Counted from the first letter of the stretch, positions 28,673 through 39,062 are shown. The stretch: 64,000 nucleotides of DNA from Lysinibacillus sp. BPa_S21 (GCF_023337795.1 NZ_JALIRS010000004.1:1-64000); one strand, 5' to 3'. Numbers and translations: made by a program. The notes: generated by a model from the letters alone, not told the origin.

Positions 28673-29641
28673 TTAGTAAGGCATAATTTTGTCAACAGGC
28701 TTAGGCGTTTTAATTTTAGGTAAAATTTTATCTAAAGTAACTGTACGATTAATGATATGTGTTGATTCATCATTTTCATCGAACTGCTCAAGGAATGAAA
28801 TAACCTCTTTTACGATTGGTGTAGGCGTTGAGGCACCGGCTGTTACAGCGACGGAATGAATGCCTCTTAACCATTCAATATTTAGCTCAGAAACGTCTGC
28901 AATTCGATAAGAAGGTGTTCCTGCAATTTCAACAGACACCTGCGTTAAACGGTTCGAGTTATTAGATTTTGGGTCACCAACAACAATAAGTAAATCTGCT
29001 TCCCCAGCTTGCTGAGCTACTGCCTCTTGGCGTACCTGGGTTGCCAAGCAAATCTCCTTATGCACCTCAATATGTGGGAATTTCTCTTTTAAACTATCCA
29101 TTAAGTGAGAGACATCCCATTGGCTCATCGTCGTTTGATTCGTTACTAATAATTTATCATTCGTTAAATTTAATGCATCAATATCAGTGGATGATTGCAC
29201 TAAATGAACATGATCTGGTGCAACGCCAATTGCTCCCTCTGGTTCAGGGTGGCCTTTTTTACCGATATAGATAATATCATAGCCATTTGCTGATTTTTCA
29301 CGAATTAGATCGTGGGTAACTGTTACGTCAGGACATGTAGCATCAATGGATACTAAGCCTTTTCGCTTCGCAATTTCACGAATTTCAGGTGAAACACCAT
29401 GCGCTGTGAAAATAACAGTGCCAGTTTCAACTTGTTCAATAATTTCTAAACGATTTTCGCCATCTAATGTGATGATGCCATCTGCTTCAAAGGCATCCGT
29501 GACATGTTTATTATGCACAATCATACCTAAAATGTAGATAGGTCTTGGTAATGTTTTATCGAGTGCGGCGTTTCGAGCGATGACCATCGCATCAACAACA
29601 CCATAGCAATAGCCACGTGGATTAATTTTTAATACTTGCAT
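28673..29641 (-). CDS. ispH: 4-hydroxy-3-methylbut-2-enyl diphosphate reductase
   Basis: IspH/LytB, 322 aa, the last MEP-pathway step: converts HMBPP to IPP and DMAPP. The three iron-sulfur Cys ligands are in RGYCYGV (Cys12), DATCPDV and EICLATQ; substrate-binding His residues are in VHNKHV and [11 protein letters not shown] 29641 follows AAAGGAG; the upstream 6-codon extension is rejected. The window also holds ispG (63089 onward), the preceding enzyme of the pathway. Confidence 0.96.
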   Translation of the reverse strand: MQVLKINPRGYCYGVVDAMVIARNAALDKTLPRPIYILGMIVHNKHVTDAFEADGIITLDGENRLEIIEQVETGTVIFTAHGVSPEIREIAKRKGLVSIDATCPDVTVTHDLIREKSANGYDIIYIGKKGHPEPEGAIGVAPDHVHLVQSSTDIDALNLTNDKLLVTNQTTMSQWDVSHLMDSLKEKFPHIEVHKEICLATQVRQEAVAQQAGEADLLIVVGDPKSNNSNRLTQVSVEIAGTPSYRIADVSELNIEWLRGIHSVAVTAGASTPTPIVKEVISFLEQFDENDESTHIINRTVTLDKILPKIKTPKPVDKIMPY

Positions 29642-29673
29642 GGTTGTGACTCCTTTCAAGCTTACCTATCTAC

Positions 29674-29702
29674 ATTATAACGGACAGGGACAGCGAATAC
29701 AA
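29674..29702 (-). promoter_or_regulatory. Promoter of ispH
   Basis: Minus-strand TTGTAT (29697-29702) and TATAAT (29674-29679), 17-bp spacer. Confidence 0.55.
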
Positions 29703-29714
29703 AGAAACCTTCAT

Positions 29715-30239
29715 CTACATAGGCGGCTGGAAAATACGGGGCTTAGATGGAAGTGGGTCAGCAGGAGTAAATGATCCATTTTGTCGAGACGTTTTTCGTC
29801 TTTTAGTAGAACCTGCTCCTTCACTAGCCGCTGCTTCAGCTGCTACTGCTCCAGCCCCTGCGGCAGCTCCTGCAGCAGGAAGACCTTGAAAGCCTTTATA
29901 CAATTTTAAAAGTGACGGAATATTTTTTACCATAGGCATTGCTTGCTGAATGTAAGGCGTATATGTTTTCGCTGAGTTAAATAAGTTATTCGCCTGCTGT
30001 AAAAAAGAACCGATTTTTGAAGGTTCCTGCATGGATGGCATTGGCATTTGTCCTCCAAATGATCCTATTCCACTGGACATTGGAAAGCCACCTGGCATTC
30101 GTGGATTTGGGAAGCCTCCAGGCTGGAAAAAGGACTGCGGCGACATTTGTGGAGGTGTTGGCATTGGCATTTGCATGGGCATTTGCATGGGCATTCTCAT
30201 GCCACCAGGATACATCGGGAACTGTGGTCTAAATACCAT
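29715..30239 (-). CDS. yqfQ: YqfQ/VrrA-like protein with Met-Pro repeats
   Basis: 174 aa. A Met/Pro/Gly/Gln-rich N-terminus includes QMPMQMPMPTPPQMSP and similar hexads, then a helical segment (KIGSFLQQANNLFNSAKTY), an Ala/Gly-rich stretch and a basic tail TKRRKTSRQ. The arrangement matches YqfQ, located between ispH and cshB in B. subtilis, and B. anthracis VrrA, whose gene carries a variable-number repeat. Function unknown. The repeat DNA lies at about 30150-30200. Confidence 0.8.
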   Translation of the reverse strand: MVFRPQFPMYPGGMRMPMQMPMQMPMPTPPQMSPQSFFQPGGFPNPRMPGGFPMSSGIGSFGGQMPMPSMQEPSKIGSFLQQANNLFNSAKTYTPYIQQAMPMVKNIPSLLKLYKGFQGLPAAGAAAGAGAVAAEAAASEGAGSTKRRKTSRQNGSFTPADPLPSKPRIFQPPM

Positions 30240-30263
30240 AACAATCTCCTTTCGATAGTGATT

Positions 30264-30458
30264 TAACTTCTTTCAGTAGAAGTCTCCCACCTTTATAGGT
30301 GGTAGATGAATGTGGATTTTAAGCTACTATTCAGCGTGTGTCCAAACACCCGCTGAAAGAAGTTAAAGCCTCCGGCGGATGTCACGGAATCGGGACGGAG
30401 TGCTTTGTGCTAGCACAAAGCCGATTCCGGACGCAATTATGCCGAGGCATAATTGATC
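30264..30458 (+). repeat. R2 repeat, most complete copy, with nested palindromes
   Basis: Inverted arms TAACTTCTTTCAG (30264-30276) and CTGAAAGAAGTTA (30353-30365) enclose smaller hairpins. Next come AAAGCCTCCGGCGG, then CGGAATCGG / CCGATTCCG arms around a perfect 20-bp palindrome, GCTTTGTGCTAGCACAAAGC (30402-30421). It ends in CAATTATGCC-GA-GGCATAATTG (30434-30455). No gene; the remaining 30459-30776 contains the promoter region of the chemoreceptor gene. Confidence 0.8.
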
Positions 30459-30776
30459 ATTGATGACATACCTGATTATAAATATGATATGCAGAAGGGG
30501 AAGTTAGCGTTCTGCACCCACAATTAAATAACAAGGGCATTGTCAATGCATCTCGCAATATCCTGTAAGGTTTAGTTGTTTCATATGTAGTGAATTAGTG
30601 GTAAAAAATTCTTGAAAACTACACATTTTTTCACTCTTTCGCTCGATTGTAAGCGTATAATGTTGAGTTGATAAGTCATTTTTTTCGAAAAGGATGATTT
30701 TTGAAGATAGTTAAGAGCTATGGTGATGATCCTTTACTAGACTTAAATTGCAGAGGTTAAAATTAGGAGGTATTCT

Positions 30777-32465
30777 GTGACAATTAAAGTTAGAAGCATA
30801 GTATCATTTGGTCTTATCGTATTATTAGTTTTAATAATGGGGATTTTTCAACAACAAAATGCCAAATCTCAACTAGAGCAAGTACAATTGATAAAAGAAA
30901 AAACACTACAAACGACGTTACTTGCAGATGAGATGAAATTAGCAGTAGTACAGGTTCAACAGTATTTGACTGATATTAGTGCCACAAGAGCACTCAATCG
31001 TTTAGATGATGGATTTGAGCAAGCAGAAAAATATAGCGAAATTTTTTATCGGGATTTGGAGCAAGTGAAAAAAATGCATCCGGAAGACCAGAAAAGATTA
31101 GATACCATTAAAGTAGCATTTGATGAGTATTATAGTACTGGTCAGAAAATGGCTCGTGGCTATATTCAAGGCGGGCCTGAGCTAGGGAATAAAATGATGC
31201 TTGAATTTGATACGACATCAGTGGAAATTAATGACAAAGTAGATTTGTTTCAACAAGAAAACATGACAGAAACACAAAATTCTTTAGCAAATGTTGAAAA
31301 GCTTATTGATCATAATAAGCAATGGTTCTTATGGATGTTCTGTATCATGTTACTAATTTGTATAGTAGTTGGGGTTGTATTCGTACGTTCCATCGTTGTT
31401 CCTGTCAATAAGTTAACTTCTGCAGCAAAGGTAATTGCTAAAGGAGATTTATGTCAAAAGGATATTGAAGTTAGAACGAAGGATGAAATTAAAGATTTGG
31501 CAGAGTCTTTTAATTTGATGAAGTCTAATTTACATTCATTAATACATAGCATGACGGCAAATGTTGAGCATACAACATCAGCAGCTGAAGAATTAGCAGC
31601 AAGTACAGATGAAATTTCAAAATCCTCCCATGATATTGCAAATCTTGTAGAAAAAATGGCAATTAGTGATAACCAAGCAGCTGTTACTGGACGTGAAAGC
31701 TCGATAGCAATGGATGAAACTGCACAAGGTGTTCAGCGGATTGCGGAGGCTACGCAAATGCTTCATTCTAAAGCAGTAGACACACAATCTATTGCAAATG
31801 ATGGTGAAAAAACGTTGCATATCGCAGAAAACCAAATGTCGATTATCCAACAATCTTCAAATACAACAAATGAGCGTATTAAGAAGTTAAGCACGCAATC
31901 AGCTGAAATCGTTAATATTACAAAAGTTATTACGGAGATTACTGAGCAAACAAATCTTCTAGCCCTAAATGCTGCGATTGAGGCGGCTCGTGCTGGAGAG
32001 CATGGTAAAGGTTTCGCGGTTGTGGCAGATGAAGTACGCAAATTAGCAGAGGAATCCAAAGCTTCTGCCAATCAAATAGTGGATGTAATAGCACTAATAC
32101 AGCAAGAAACGAAGGAAGTAGAAAAGGCTGTAAATGTCACAGTATTGAATGTTGATGAGGGTGTCACATTTATTCAGAATGCTCAAAATGCCTTCGATGG
32201 TATTTTAACAGCGATTGTTGATATGACATCTCAGATTGAGGATGTGTCTGCTTCAACACAACAAATTTCCGCAAGTACTGAAGAAATGGCAGCATCGGTC
32301 AATGAAATGTCCTCTTCTTCTAATTATGCTGCACAGCAATCTGAAACAATAGCCTCAACAATAGAAGAGCAAGCTGCGACCCTTCAAGAAATTAATGCTG
32401 TTGCAAGGGCATTAAGTGAAGAAGCGGTGTCTGTGAAGGAAGAAATCAATAAATTTAAAGTTTAA
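30777..32465 (+). CDS. Methyl-accepting chemotaxis protein
   Basis: 562 aa. TM1 at residues 8-24, an external four-helix-type sensor at about 25-180 ([20 protein letters not shown]), TM2 at about 181-203, HAMP at about 203-258, then the signalling domain with hairpin tip [21 protein letters not shown]. Coiled-coil arms with many Ser/Ala/Gln/Glu residues carry probable methylation sites. The ligand is unknown. GTG start behind TAGGAGGTATTCT. Monocistronic. Confidence 0.93.
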   Translation: MTIKVRSIVSFGLIVLLVLIMGIFQQQNAKSQLEQVQLIKEKTLQTTLLADEMKLAVVQVQQYLTDISATRALNRLDDGFEQAEKYSEIFYRDLEQVKKMHPEDQKRLDTIKVAFDEYYSTGQKMARGYIQGGPELGNKMMLEFDTTSVEINDKVDLFQQENMTETQNSLANVEKLIDHNKQWFLWMFCIMLLICIVVGVVFVRSIVVPVNKLTSAAKVIAKGDLCQKDIEVRTKDEIKDLAESFNLMKSNLHSLIHSMTANVEHTTSAAEELAASTDEISKSSHDIANLVEKMAISDNQAAVTGRESSIAMDETAQGVQRIAEATQMLHSKAVDTQSIANDGEKTLHIAENQMSIIQQSSNTTNERIKKLSTQSAEIVNITKVITEITEQTNLLALNAAIEAARAGEHGKGFAVVADEVRKLAEESKASANQIVDVIALIQQETKEVEKAVNVTVLNVDEGVTFIQNAQNAFDGILTAIVDMTSQIEDVSASTQQISASTEEMAASVNEMSSSSNYAAQQSETIASTIEEQAATLQEINAVARALSEEAVSVKEEINKFKV

Positions 32466-32519
32466 GGCTCATTTTTTTGATGAAATATTTAAAATCGTTG
32501 GCTATAGAGTAAACAAAAA

Positions 32520-32575
32520 AGCGAGGTAATCTCCAATTGAATTTACAATTTGGGATTACCTCGCTCTATTTTTCT
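32520..32575. terminator. Bidirectional terminator, MCP / feo operon
   Basis: AGCGAGGTAATC-t-CCAA / TTGG-GATTACCTCGCT stem with A-run before and TCTATTTTTC after. Confidence 0.85.
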
Positions 32576-32581
32576 ATAAAT

Positions 32582-32761
32582 TTATTTATGGGAAATATCT
32601 TTTAGTTTAGAAGGCGGGGCACAGACGTTAGAGGAACAACTCTTCTGTAATGAGCATGATGCGCACTTGCCCTTTTTCTGTTTCTTAATGCTTTTATATA
32701 AAGTAATACCAGCATAGCCAAATATAATGCAACCGATTAAGATATTAATCAATAAAGTCAT
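32582..32761 (-). CDS. FeoB-associated Cys-rich membrane protein
   Basis: 59 aa. One N-terminal transmembrane helix (MTLLINILIGCIIFGYAG) is followed by a basic stretch, LYKSIKKQKKGK, and a Cys cluster, CASCSLQKSCSSNVC. This is the layout of the small FeoB-associated proteins found next to feoB in Firmicutes; they are thought to aid Fe2+ transport or its gating. GAGGTG lies 6 nt before ATG 32761. It starts 10 bp after the feoB stop, so it is the third gene of the operon. Confidence 0.88.
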   Translation of the reverse strand: MTLLINILIGCIIFGYAGITLYKSIKKQKKGKCASCSLQKSCSSNVCAPPSKLKDISHK

Positions 32762-32771
32762 TCTCTACACC

Positions 32772-34751
32772 TCACATGAATAAGTTCCCGATGCCATAAA
32801 TCATAAGGGCAATAATATAAGCGACAACAAAGGGATAGAGTGTTGCAAATAAAGTCCATTTCACAGACTGTGTTTCCCTTTTTATTGCGCCTACTGTTGC
32901 TAAACAAGGCATATAAAGTAAAACAAAGGCCAAGAATGTATAGGCGCTTAAAGCAGTAAAATGAGTTGTCATCGTAGAAGATAAGACACCCTCACTTACG
33001 CCATAGATAATCGCCATAGTCGAAACAATTACTTCTTTTGCTAGGAATCCTGAGATAAGAGATGCCCCAGCTTGCCATGTTCCAAAGCCAAGTGGGATAA
33101 ACAACAAGCCAAAAGCGCCCCCAATAATTGCTAAGAAACTTTCATCCATATTAACATTAGCGCCTTGTGGTCCGAAATAAGAAAGGAGCCAAATGATAAC
33201 GGAACCAGCAAAGATAATAGTACCAGCTTTGCGGAAAAATCCTTTCCCTTTTTCCCAAGTAGAACGCCAAAGTGTTTTAAGCTGTGGTATATGATAGGCA
33301 GGTAATTCAACAATAAAAACTGAAGTTTCATTTTTCAAAATTGTCATTGATAGTAATTTTGTCACAATAAGCGCTATCACTATTCCCATGATATATAGAG
33401 AGAATACCACTAAAGATTGATGTGCAGTAAAGAATGCTGCACCAAATAAAGCATATACAGGTAACCTTGCTGAACAGCTCATAAACGGAGCTACAAGTAT
33501 CGTTAATAGTCGTTCTTTTGGTTGTTCAATAGTTCTTGCAGCCATTACACCAGGAACATTACAGCCAAAGCTTACAATCATCGGAATAAAAGCCTTACCG
33601 TTTAAGCCGAAAAATTCCATAATGCGATCCATAACAACGGCAATTCTCGCCATATAACCTGAATCCTCTAATAGTGAAATAAAGAAAAATAGTACAAAGA
33701 TTTGTGGAATGAAAACTAAGACGCCACCAACCCCTGCAATAATCCCATCACAAATTAAATTAATAATAAAAGGGGCAGCACCAATAGCTTCTAAGCCTTT
33801 AGTAACGGCATCTGTAAGAGGTCCTCCTACAATGCCGTCCAAATAATCAGAAAGCGGTGTGCCGATCCATGCAAACGTTGCTTGAAACATTAAAAACATA
33901 AGCGCTAAGAAAATCGGAATACCTAAAATCGGATGTGTTAGAACTTTATCAACTTTCTCTGACCATTGTGTTTCACTTTTCTCTTGTCTAATTACTTCGC
34001 TGTAAATGTTAGAAATATATAAATCACGTTTTTTAGCAATTGCATTATTTAAAGGTTCACCAATTTGTTTCTCTAAAGTATCCCTCATTGCAACAAGCTG
34101 TTCAAAGTATTCTTTTTCCTTGAAATAAGCGTCAACAGCCTCATTGCCCATTAAAAATTGAATGGTACACCATCTTCTTTGATCCTCAGGAATATGCTGT
34201 AACAATGTTTCAATTTTTGCGATACCTTCTTCAATTAGGTCATCGTAGGTTAATATAAAATGTTGTTGACTACGATTGGGGGATTGAATCGCGGCATAAA
34301 TACCGTCGACACCTTTCCCAGTACGAGCACTTATTGGAATAACAGGTACGCCCAATAAATGCTGTAATTTCTCGACATCAATTGAAATGCCTTTCTTTTT
34401 TGCAACGTCTATCATATTTAAACAAACGTAAACAGGTTTTTTTAATTCAAGTATATCTATCGTTAATTGCATATTTCGTTCGAAATTAGAAGCATCGATA
34501 ATATTTAAAATTCCATCTACCTGATCTTCAAGTAAAAATGAAGTCACAACACTTTCGTCTCTTGAAATGGGATTAAGTGTATATACACCAGGTAAATCAA
34601 TAATTTCCTTTTGTAGTTTTTTTACTTGTCCTACTTTTTTTTCAACGGTAACACCACTCCAATTGCCAACGTATTCATATGAATTTGTCAACGTATTGAA
34701 CAATGATGTTTTACCGATATTGGGGTTTCCTATTAAAGCTAATCTACTCAT
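32772..34751 (-). CDS. feoB: Ferrous iron transporter B
   Basis: 659 aa. The cytosolic GTPase domain has G1 GNPNIGKTS (8-16), G3 DLPG and G4 NMID near residue 115; a GDI-like helical region follows, then the membrane part with two Gate domains and the Nucleos_tra2/FeoB core (FIPMIVSFGCNVPGVMAAR, PFMSCSARLPVYA). It transports Fe2+ across the cytoplasmic membrane. ATG 34751 overlaps the feoA stop (ATGA), so translation is coupled. Confidence 0.96.
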   Translation of the reverse strand: MSRLALIGNPNIGKTSLFNTLTNSYEYVGNWSGVTVEKKVGQVKKLQKEIIDLPGVYTLNPISRDESVVTSFLLEDQVDGILNIIDASNFERNMQLTIDILELKKPVYVCLNMIDVAKKKGISIDVEKLQHLLGVPVIPISARTGKGVDGIYAAIQSPNRSQQHFILTYDDLIEEGIAKIETLLQHIPEDQRRWCTIQFLMGNEAVDAYFKEKEYFEQLVAMRDTLEKQIGEPLNNAIAKKRDLYISNIYSEVIRQEKSETQWSEKVDKVLTHPILGIPIFLALMFLMFQATFAWIGTPLSDYLDGIVGGPLTDAVTKGLEAIGAAPFIINLICDGIIAGVGGVLVFIPQIFVLFFFISLLEDSGYMARIAVVMDRIMEFFGLNGKAFIPMIVSFGCNVPGVMAARTIEQPKERLLTILVAPFMSCSARLPVYALFGAAFFTAHQSLVVFSLYIMGIVIALIVTKLLSMTILKNETSVFIVELPAYHIPQLKTLWRSTWEKGKGFFRKAGTIIFAGSVIIWLLSYFGPQGANVNMDESFLAIIGGAFGLLFIPLGFGTWQAGASLISGFLAKEVIVSTMAIIYGVSEGVLSSTMTTHFTALSAYTFLAFVLLYMPCLATVGAIKRETQSVKWTLFATLYPFVVAYIIALMIYGIGNLFM

Positions 34752-34975
34752 ACTTGTTCGACCTTTATATCCATTAAATCTTTTTTTCTAAGTCCGATTT
34801 TCTGTCCTTGACATTCCAATATACAAGCGCCAGAAAACCATCCTTTTTGGACCATACAAACTTGACAGCCTTCCTTTATACCAAAAGCATTTAATCGCTT
34901 ACATAAAAGAGTGTCAATTTGCTGTAGATCTTTCACTTTAACTTGTTCACCCAATTGAACCGCATGAAGGTTCAT
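34748..34975 (-). CDS. feoA: FeoA, SH3-like Fe2+ transport accessory protein
   Basis: 75-aa cytosolic SH3-like protein (LCKRLNAFGIKEGCQVCMVQ core), required with FeoB for ferrous uptake. First gene of the feoA-feoB-small Cys-rich protein operon, with a Fur box in its promoter. Confidence 0.9.
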   Translation of the reverse strand: MNLHAVQLGEQVKVKDLQQIDTLLCKRLNAFGIKEGCQVCMVQKGWFSGACILECQGQKIGLRKKDLMDIKVEQV

Positions 34976-34999
34976 GAGATCTACCTACTTTCTTGTGAG

Positions 35000-35048
35000 T
35001 GATAATCATTATCAAATAAATAGTATCATTTTTTATCCAGTCTATCAA
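35000..35048 (-). promoter_or_regulatory. feoA promoter with perfect Fur box
   Basis: Minus-strand -35 TTGATA (35043-35048), 17-bp spacer, -10 TACTAT (35020-35025), then TGATAATGATTATCA (35000-35014), an exact 7-1-7 inverted repeat of the Fur core sequence. Fur bound just downstream of the -10 would block transcription when iron is plentiful. Confidence 0.85.
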
Positions 35049-35213
35049 TAAGAAGTTAACCGTTTAAAGTAATGTTGGAATAGCAAAGATCAAACCTTAT
35101 TCATGACAACGAAGCATTCTCTACCCAACACGGACATGCGTTTGGATTTACATTGATTAAAAGGTTTGTATTGTATGTAAGTTGAAGATGAGAATGATGA
35201 GGAATCATAATTT

Positions 35214-35255
35214 AAAAAAACAGGTAGAGAAAAGCTTCTTAGTCTTTCTCTACCC
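35214..35255 (-). terminator. Terminator for bdhA
   Basis: GGTAGAGAAA / TTTCTCTACC stem; on the minus strand it is followed by TGTTTTTTT. Confidence 0.8.
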
Positions 35256-35268
35256 GCTTCTATATACA

Positions 35269-36324
35269 TTATGCTTGAGAATTTACAAGGATTTTAATAT
35301 GGTTTCGCTCTTTCATTAATGCCTCGAATCCTTCAGTAACGACTTCATCAAGAGCGATTCGTTTCGTCACAAGTTTTTCAGCAGGGAAGTAGCCTTGTTT
35401 CATTAATTCCATTACCGCCGGGAAAATATCGCGATAAGCAATAATACCTTTTACAGAACGCTCTGTCAGTACGATATTGTTAGGCAGAATAGAAGCTTCA
35501 GTTTCCCAAATAGAAACGATAATTGTTTCACCTTCAAATGTTGTTGAATCAATAGCTTGTTGTAATACTACCGGAACACCAGTTACTTCAAATGCAACAT
35601 CTACGCCACCATTTGTTAATTCATGTAGACGAGCTACTGCATCCTCATCTTTAGGATTAATAACTGCTGTAGCGCCTAGCTCTAATGCTTTAGCAGCACG
35701 TTCTGCCGAAAGCTCTACCGCATAAATTTCGGCTGCTCCAGCTGCACGCAATGCCTCAATAACAAGAAGACCGATTGGCCCAGTACCAAAGACAGCTGCT
35801 GTATCACCAGCCTTTAATTTACTTTGGCGAACTGCATGTAATGCTACTGCTGCAGGCTCAACAAGTGCACCTTGTTCATAGGAAAGACCTTCTGGCATTT
35901 TATGTACCATTTTTTCATCTACCATTGTATATTCAGAGAAACCTCCGCCACCGCCAGAAAGACCGTGGAAACCTAGATGCTTACAAATATTGTACTTTCC
36001 TTTTTTACAAGCGGCACATTCACCACATGCAAGAATAGGTTCTACAACGACAGGATCTCCAACTTGTACCTTTGTAACGCCTTCGCCAATTTCTACGACT
36101 TCACCAGAGAACTCATGGCCCATAACAATAGGCGCAATATCTTTACTTACATAGTGAGGTTGTTCCACTGGAATGAAGATTGGACCAGCTGCGTATTCAT
36201 GTAGATCACTACCACAAATTCCTGTCCACTGTACTTTAATTTTTACTTTTCCAGGTGAGATTACTGGTTCCTCAATGTTTTCTACTCGGATGTCTTTTGC
36301 TTTATACCATCTTGCTGCTTTCAT
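35269..36324 (-). CDS. bdhA: Zinc-dependent (R,R)-2,3-butanediol dehydrogenase
   Basis: 351-aa medium-chain dehydrogenase. The catalytic zinc region GICGSDLHEY and GHEFSGEVVEIGEGV and the structural zinc Cys set (CGECAACKKGKYNIC) are complete. The NAD-binding loop is GTGPIGLL near residue 180. Sequence style matches B. subtilis BdhA, which interconverts acetoin and 2,3-butanediol; a related polyol dehydrogenase role is possible. ATG 36324 follows AGGAGG. Monocistronic. Confidence 0.85.
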   Translation of the reverse strand: MKAARWYKAKDIRVENIEEPVISPGKVKIKVQWTGICGSDLHEYAAGPIFIPVEQPHYVSKDIAPIVMGHEFSGEVVEIGEGVTKVQVGDPVVVEPILACGECAACKKGKYNICKHLGFHGLSGGGGGFSEYTMVDEKMVHKMPEGLSYEQGALVEPAAVALHAVRQSKLKAGDTAAVFGTGPIGLLVIEALRAAGAAEIYAVELSAERAAKALELGATAVINPKDEDAVARLHELTNGGVDVAFEVTGVPVVLQQAIDSTTFEGETIIVSIWETEASILPNNIVLTERSVKGIIAYRDIFPAVMELMKQGYFPAEKLVTKRIALDEVVTEGFEALMKERNHIKILVNSQA

Positions 36325-36846
36325 GATAAGTCAACCTCCTCTAGTATCTTACAGTTTAATCGTAACATATGGTAATTCTTCAAGACATTAGTTAACGGTA
36401 AATGACATAAAAAATACTAATTCTTAGCTTCTTTCAACTGCCTAAAGGTGCTTTCAGTAGGAGTCGCCACTCTCAGTGAAAAATCAACGGTTCTTCATTA
36501 TTAGTATGCGTTCCAAACTGGACCAAAATAGTATTAAAGCTATGTTGAACATACTAAAAGTATTTAGACTTATTATAATAGTAGCTCACCTTAGAGAAAA
36601 TCCTTTCGCAAAATGGAAATGTCGAGGTCTTACGATTTACTGCTTTATGTAAGTAGGAGTAACGTTTATCTTGGATGGAGCGCTTTTTTTATTGCATATT
36701 CACAGCATTTCGAGTAACTTTGATAAGGGCTTCGCTACAGCCATAATAAAAATATAAAATGATGTTCATGCTTGAGATAATAGGACGTTAATATACCTGG
36801 AGTTCGAATCATGATACAATGTGAAAGATGTTAGGAGGAACGAATT
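36325..36846. other. Intergenic region with R1/R2-like fragment
   Basis: About 520 bp between divergent bdhA and cshB. 36446-36491 has CTTTCAGTAGGAGTCGCC and AAAAATCAACGG, a fragment resembling the R2 start and the R1 right end. The remainder is AT-rich with no supported gene. Confidence 0.5.
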
Positions 36847-38148
36847 ATGTCAAAATATACTGATTATAATTTTCAGCCATTTTTGCAGGACGCAATTGCA
36901 AGACTTGGCTTTACAGAACCAACGCCGATTCAAAAAGAAATCATTCCGCTACTTTTAAAAGGAAAGAGTGCCATCGGGCAAGCGCATACAGGGACGGGAA
37001 AAACACATAGTTTTTTAATTCCGATTGTGCAACGAATTAATGCTGATAAGCAAGAAGTACAAGCTGTTATTACATCACCTACACGTGAGCTTGCACAACA
37101 AATTTTTGATGCGTTAAATCAATTAATAGAAGGAACAACTATTCAAGCAAAACTATTTATTGGAGGTACGGACAAACAACGCTCCATTGATAAGTTAAAA
37201 ACACAACCACAAATTGTTGTCGGAACGCCAGGACGTATTCGTGATCTCGTTTCAGAGCAAGCGTTATTTGTGCATACGGCGCCAATTTTAGTAGTTGACG
37301 AGGCAGATTTAGCCTTCGATATGGGCTTTATAGAGGAAATTGATGGTTTTGCTTCCCAAATGCCAGAAAACCTTGAAATGTTTGTATTCTCAGCAACAAT
37401 TCCAGAAAAGCTTCAGCCTTTCTTAAAAAAATATATGGAAGCACCTGTTCATATCCATATGAACGATAAACGCCCGGTCGCAGAAGGAATTGACTTTGTG
37501 CTTGTACCAGTGCGATCTAAATCACGTAACAAACGTTTGTTGGAAGTCATTGAAGGAATCAATCCATTTTTAGCGGTAATTTTTACGAACACACGTAAAA
37601 CAGCTGAGCATGTTGCAGGTTACTTAAATGAAAATGGGGTTCGCTGTGGTCAAATACATGGTGACTTAAGTCCACGTGATCGTAAGAAGATGATGAAGCA
37701 AATTCGAGATTTAGATTATCAATATATTGTTGCAACAGATCTTGCAGCACGTGGTATTGATATTCAAGGAATTTCACATGTCATTAACTACGAAATTCCA
37801 GAGGACTTAGAATTCTTTATTCACCGTGTGGGACGTACAGCGCGTGCAGGGAATAAAGGAACGGCTATTACATTGTTTGAGCCATCAGATGAGGATGCAG
37901 TAGTACGCGTTGAGAAGATGGGCATTCCTTTTGTTCAAAAAGACGTAAAAGATGGAGAATGGTCGGAACTAAAAGAACGTCATGCACGTAAAAATCGTGT
38001 GAAGCATGAAAATGAAATCGATGCGAAAGCAAAAGCATTAGTACGTAAGCCGAAAAAAGTAAAACCAGGCTACAAGCGTAATATGAAATGGGAAATGGAA
38101 AAAATTAAAAAACGTGAACGTCGCTTAAAAGCTCGCGGTAAAAAATAA
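36847..38148 (+). CDS. cshB: DEAD-box RNA helicase CshB
   Basis: 433 aa. Motifs in order: Q motif FTEPTPIQKEI, motif I AHTGTGKTH, Ia PTRELAQQ, Ib TPGRI, II VDEADLAF, III SAT, V RGIDI, VI HRVGRTARAG. The C-terminus is highly basic (RKPKKVKPGYKR), typical of CshB/YqfR and suited to RNA binding. It is implicated in ribosome assembly and cold adaptation in Bacillus. 12 bp upstream of nfo, as in B. subtilis yqfR-yqfS. Confidence 0.93.
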   Translation: MSKYTDYNFQPFLQDAIARLGFTEPTPIQKEIIPLLLKGKSAIGQAHTGTGKTHSFLIPIVQRINADKQEVQAVITSPTRELAQQIFDALNQLIEGTTIQAKLFIGGTDKQRSIDKLKTQPQIVVGTPGRIRDLVSEQALFVHTAPILVVDEADLAFDMGFIEEIDGFASQMPENLEMFVFSATIPEKLQPFLKKYMEAPVHIHMNDKRPVAEGIDFVLVPVRSKSRNKRLLEVIEGINPFLAVIFTNTRKTAEHVAGYLNENGVRCGQIHGDLSPRDRKKMMKQIRDLDYQYIVATDLAARGIDIQGISHVINYEIPEDLEFFIHRVGRTARAGNKGTAITLFEPSDEDAVVRVEKMGIPFVQKDVKDGEWSELKERHARKNRVKHENEIDAKAKALVRKPKKVKPGYKRNMKWEMEKIKKRERRLKARGKK

Positions 38149-38160
38149 GGAGGCATTTAA

Positions 38161-39054
38161 ATGCTACTTGGATCACATGTTTCAATGAGCGGAAAAGAAA
38201 TGCTGCTTGGATCAAGTAAAGAGGCCCTTTCGTATGGGGCTAATACCTTTATGATTTATACAGGAGCACCTCAAAACACTCGTCGTAAGGCAATTGCTGA
38301 CCTTAATATTATGAATGGTTTATTACACATGAAAGAGCATGGGATGACAAATATTGTTGTCCATGCTCCATACATTATTAATATTGCGAACACAGAAAAA
38401 CCTGAAACTTTCCGTCTAGGTGTTGATTTTTTACAAAGTGAAATCGAACGAACAGCAGCATTGGAAGCAACACAAATTGTTTTGCATCCAGGTGCCCATG
38501 TAGGTGCGGGAGCAGACGCAGGTATTGCCAAGATTATTGAAGGTTTAAACGAAGTGTTGTCACAGGATTATCCTGTACAAATCGCATTAGAGACAATGGC
38601 AGGGAAAGGAACTGAATGCGGTCGTTCCTTTGAAGAGCTTGCTAAAATTATAGATGGTGTAACACATAATGAGCGTCTTTCAGTATGCTTTGATACATGT
38701 CATACTCATGACGCTGGTTATAATATTGTAGAAGACTTTGACGGCGTCTTAAATGAGTTTGATAAATTAATAGGTGTTGATCGTATCAAAGTCCTTCATA
38801 TCAATGATTCAAAAAATGTTCGTGGTGCAGGAAAAGACCGTCACGAAAATATTGGCTTCGGTCATATTGGCTTTGATGCATTAAAATATGTTGTCCATCA
38901 TCCACAGTTAATGGAAATTCCTAAAATCCTCGAAACACCATTTGTCGCTTTAAATAGTGATGCCAAATCAAAATCGGCTCCTTATAAACATGAAATTGAA
39001 ATGCTTCGTAATGGAGAGTTTCAACCAGCGTTAATCGATGCGCTAAGAGGATAG
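38161..39054 (+). CDS. nfo: Deoxyribonuclease IV (endonuclease IV)
   Basis: 297-aa TIM-barrel AP endonuclease with a trinuclear zinc site. Ligand regions: [44 protein letters not shown] and LHINDSKN near residue 220. It cuts 5' of abasic sites in base-excision repair. RBS AAGGAGGC. Cotranscribed with cshB, then a strong terminator. Confidence 0.96.
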   Translation: MLLGSHVSMSGKEMLLGSSKEALSYGANTFMIYTGAPQNTRRKAIADLNIMNGLLHMKEHGMTNIVVHAPYIINIANTEKPETFRLGVDFLQSEIERTAALEATQIVLHPGAHVGAGADAGIAKIIEGLNEVLSQDYPVQIALETMAGKGTECGRSFEELAKIIDGVTHNERLSVCFDTCHTHDAGYNIVEDFDGVLNEFDKLIGVDRIKVLHINDSKNVRGAGKDRHENIGFGHIGFDALKYVVHHPQLMEIPKILETPFVALNSDAKSKSAPYKHEIEMLRNGEFQPALIDALRG

Positions 39055-39062
39055 AATAAAAA

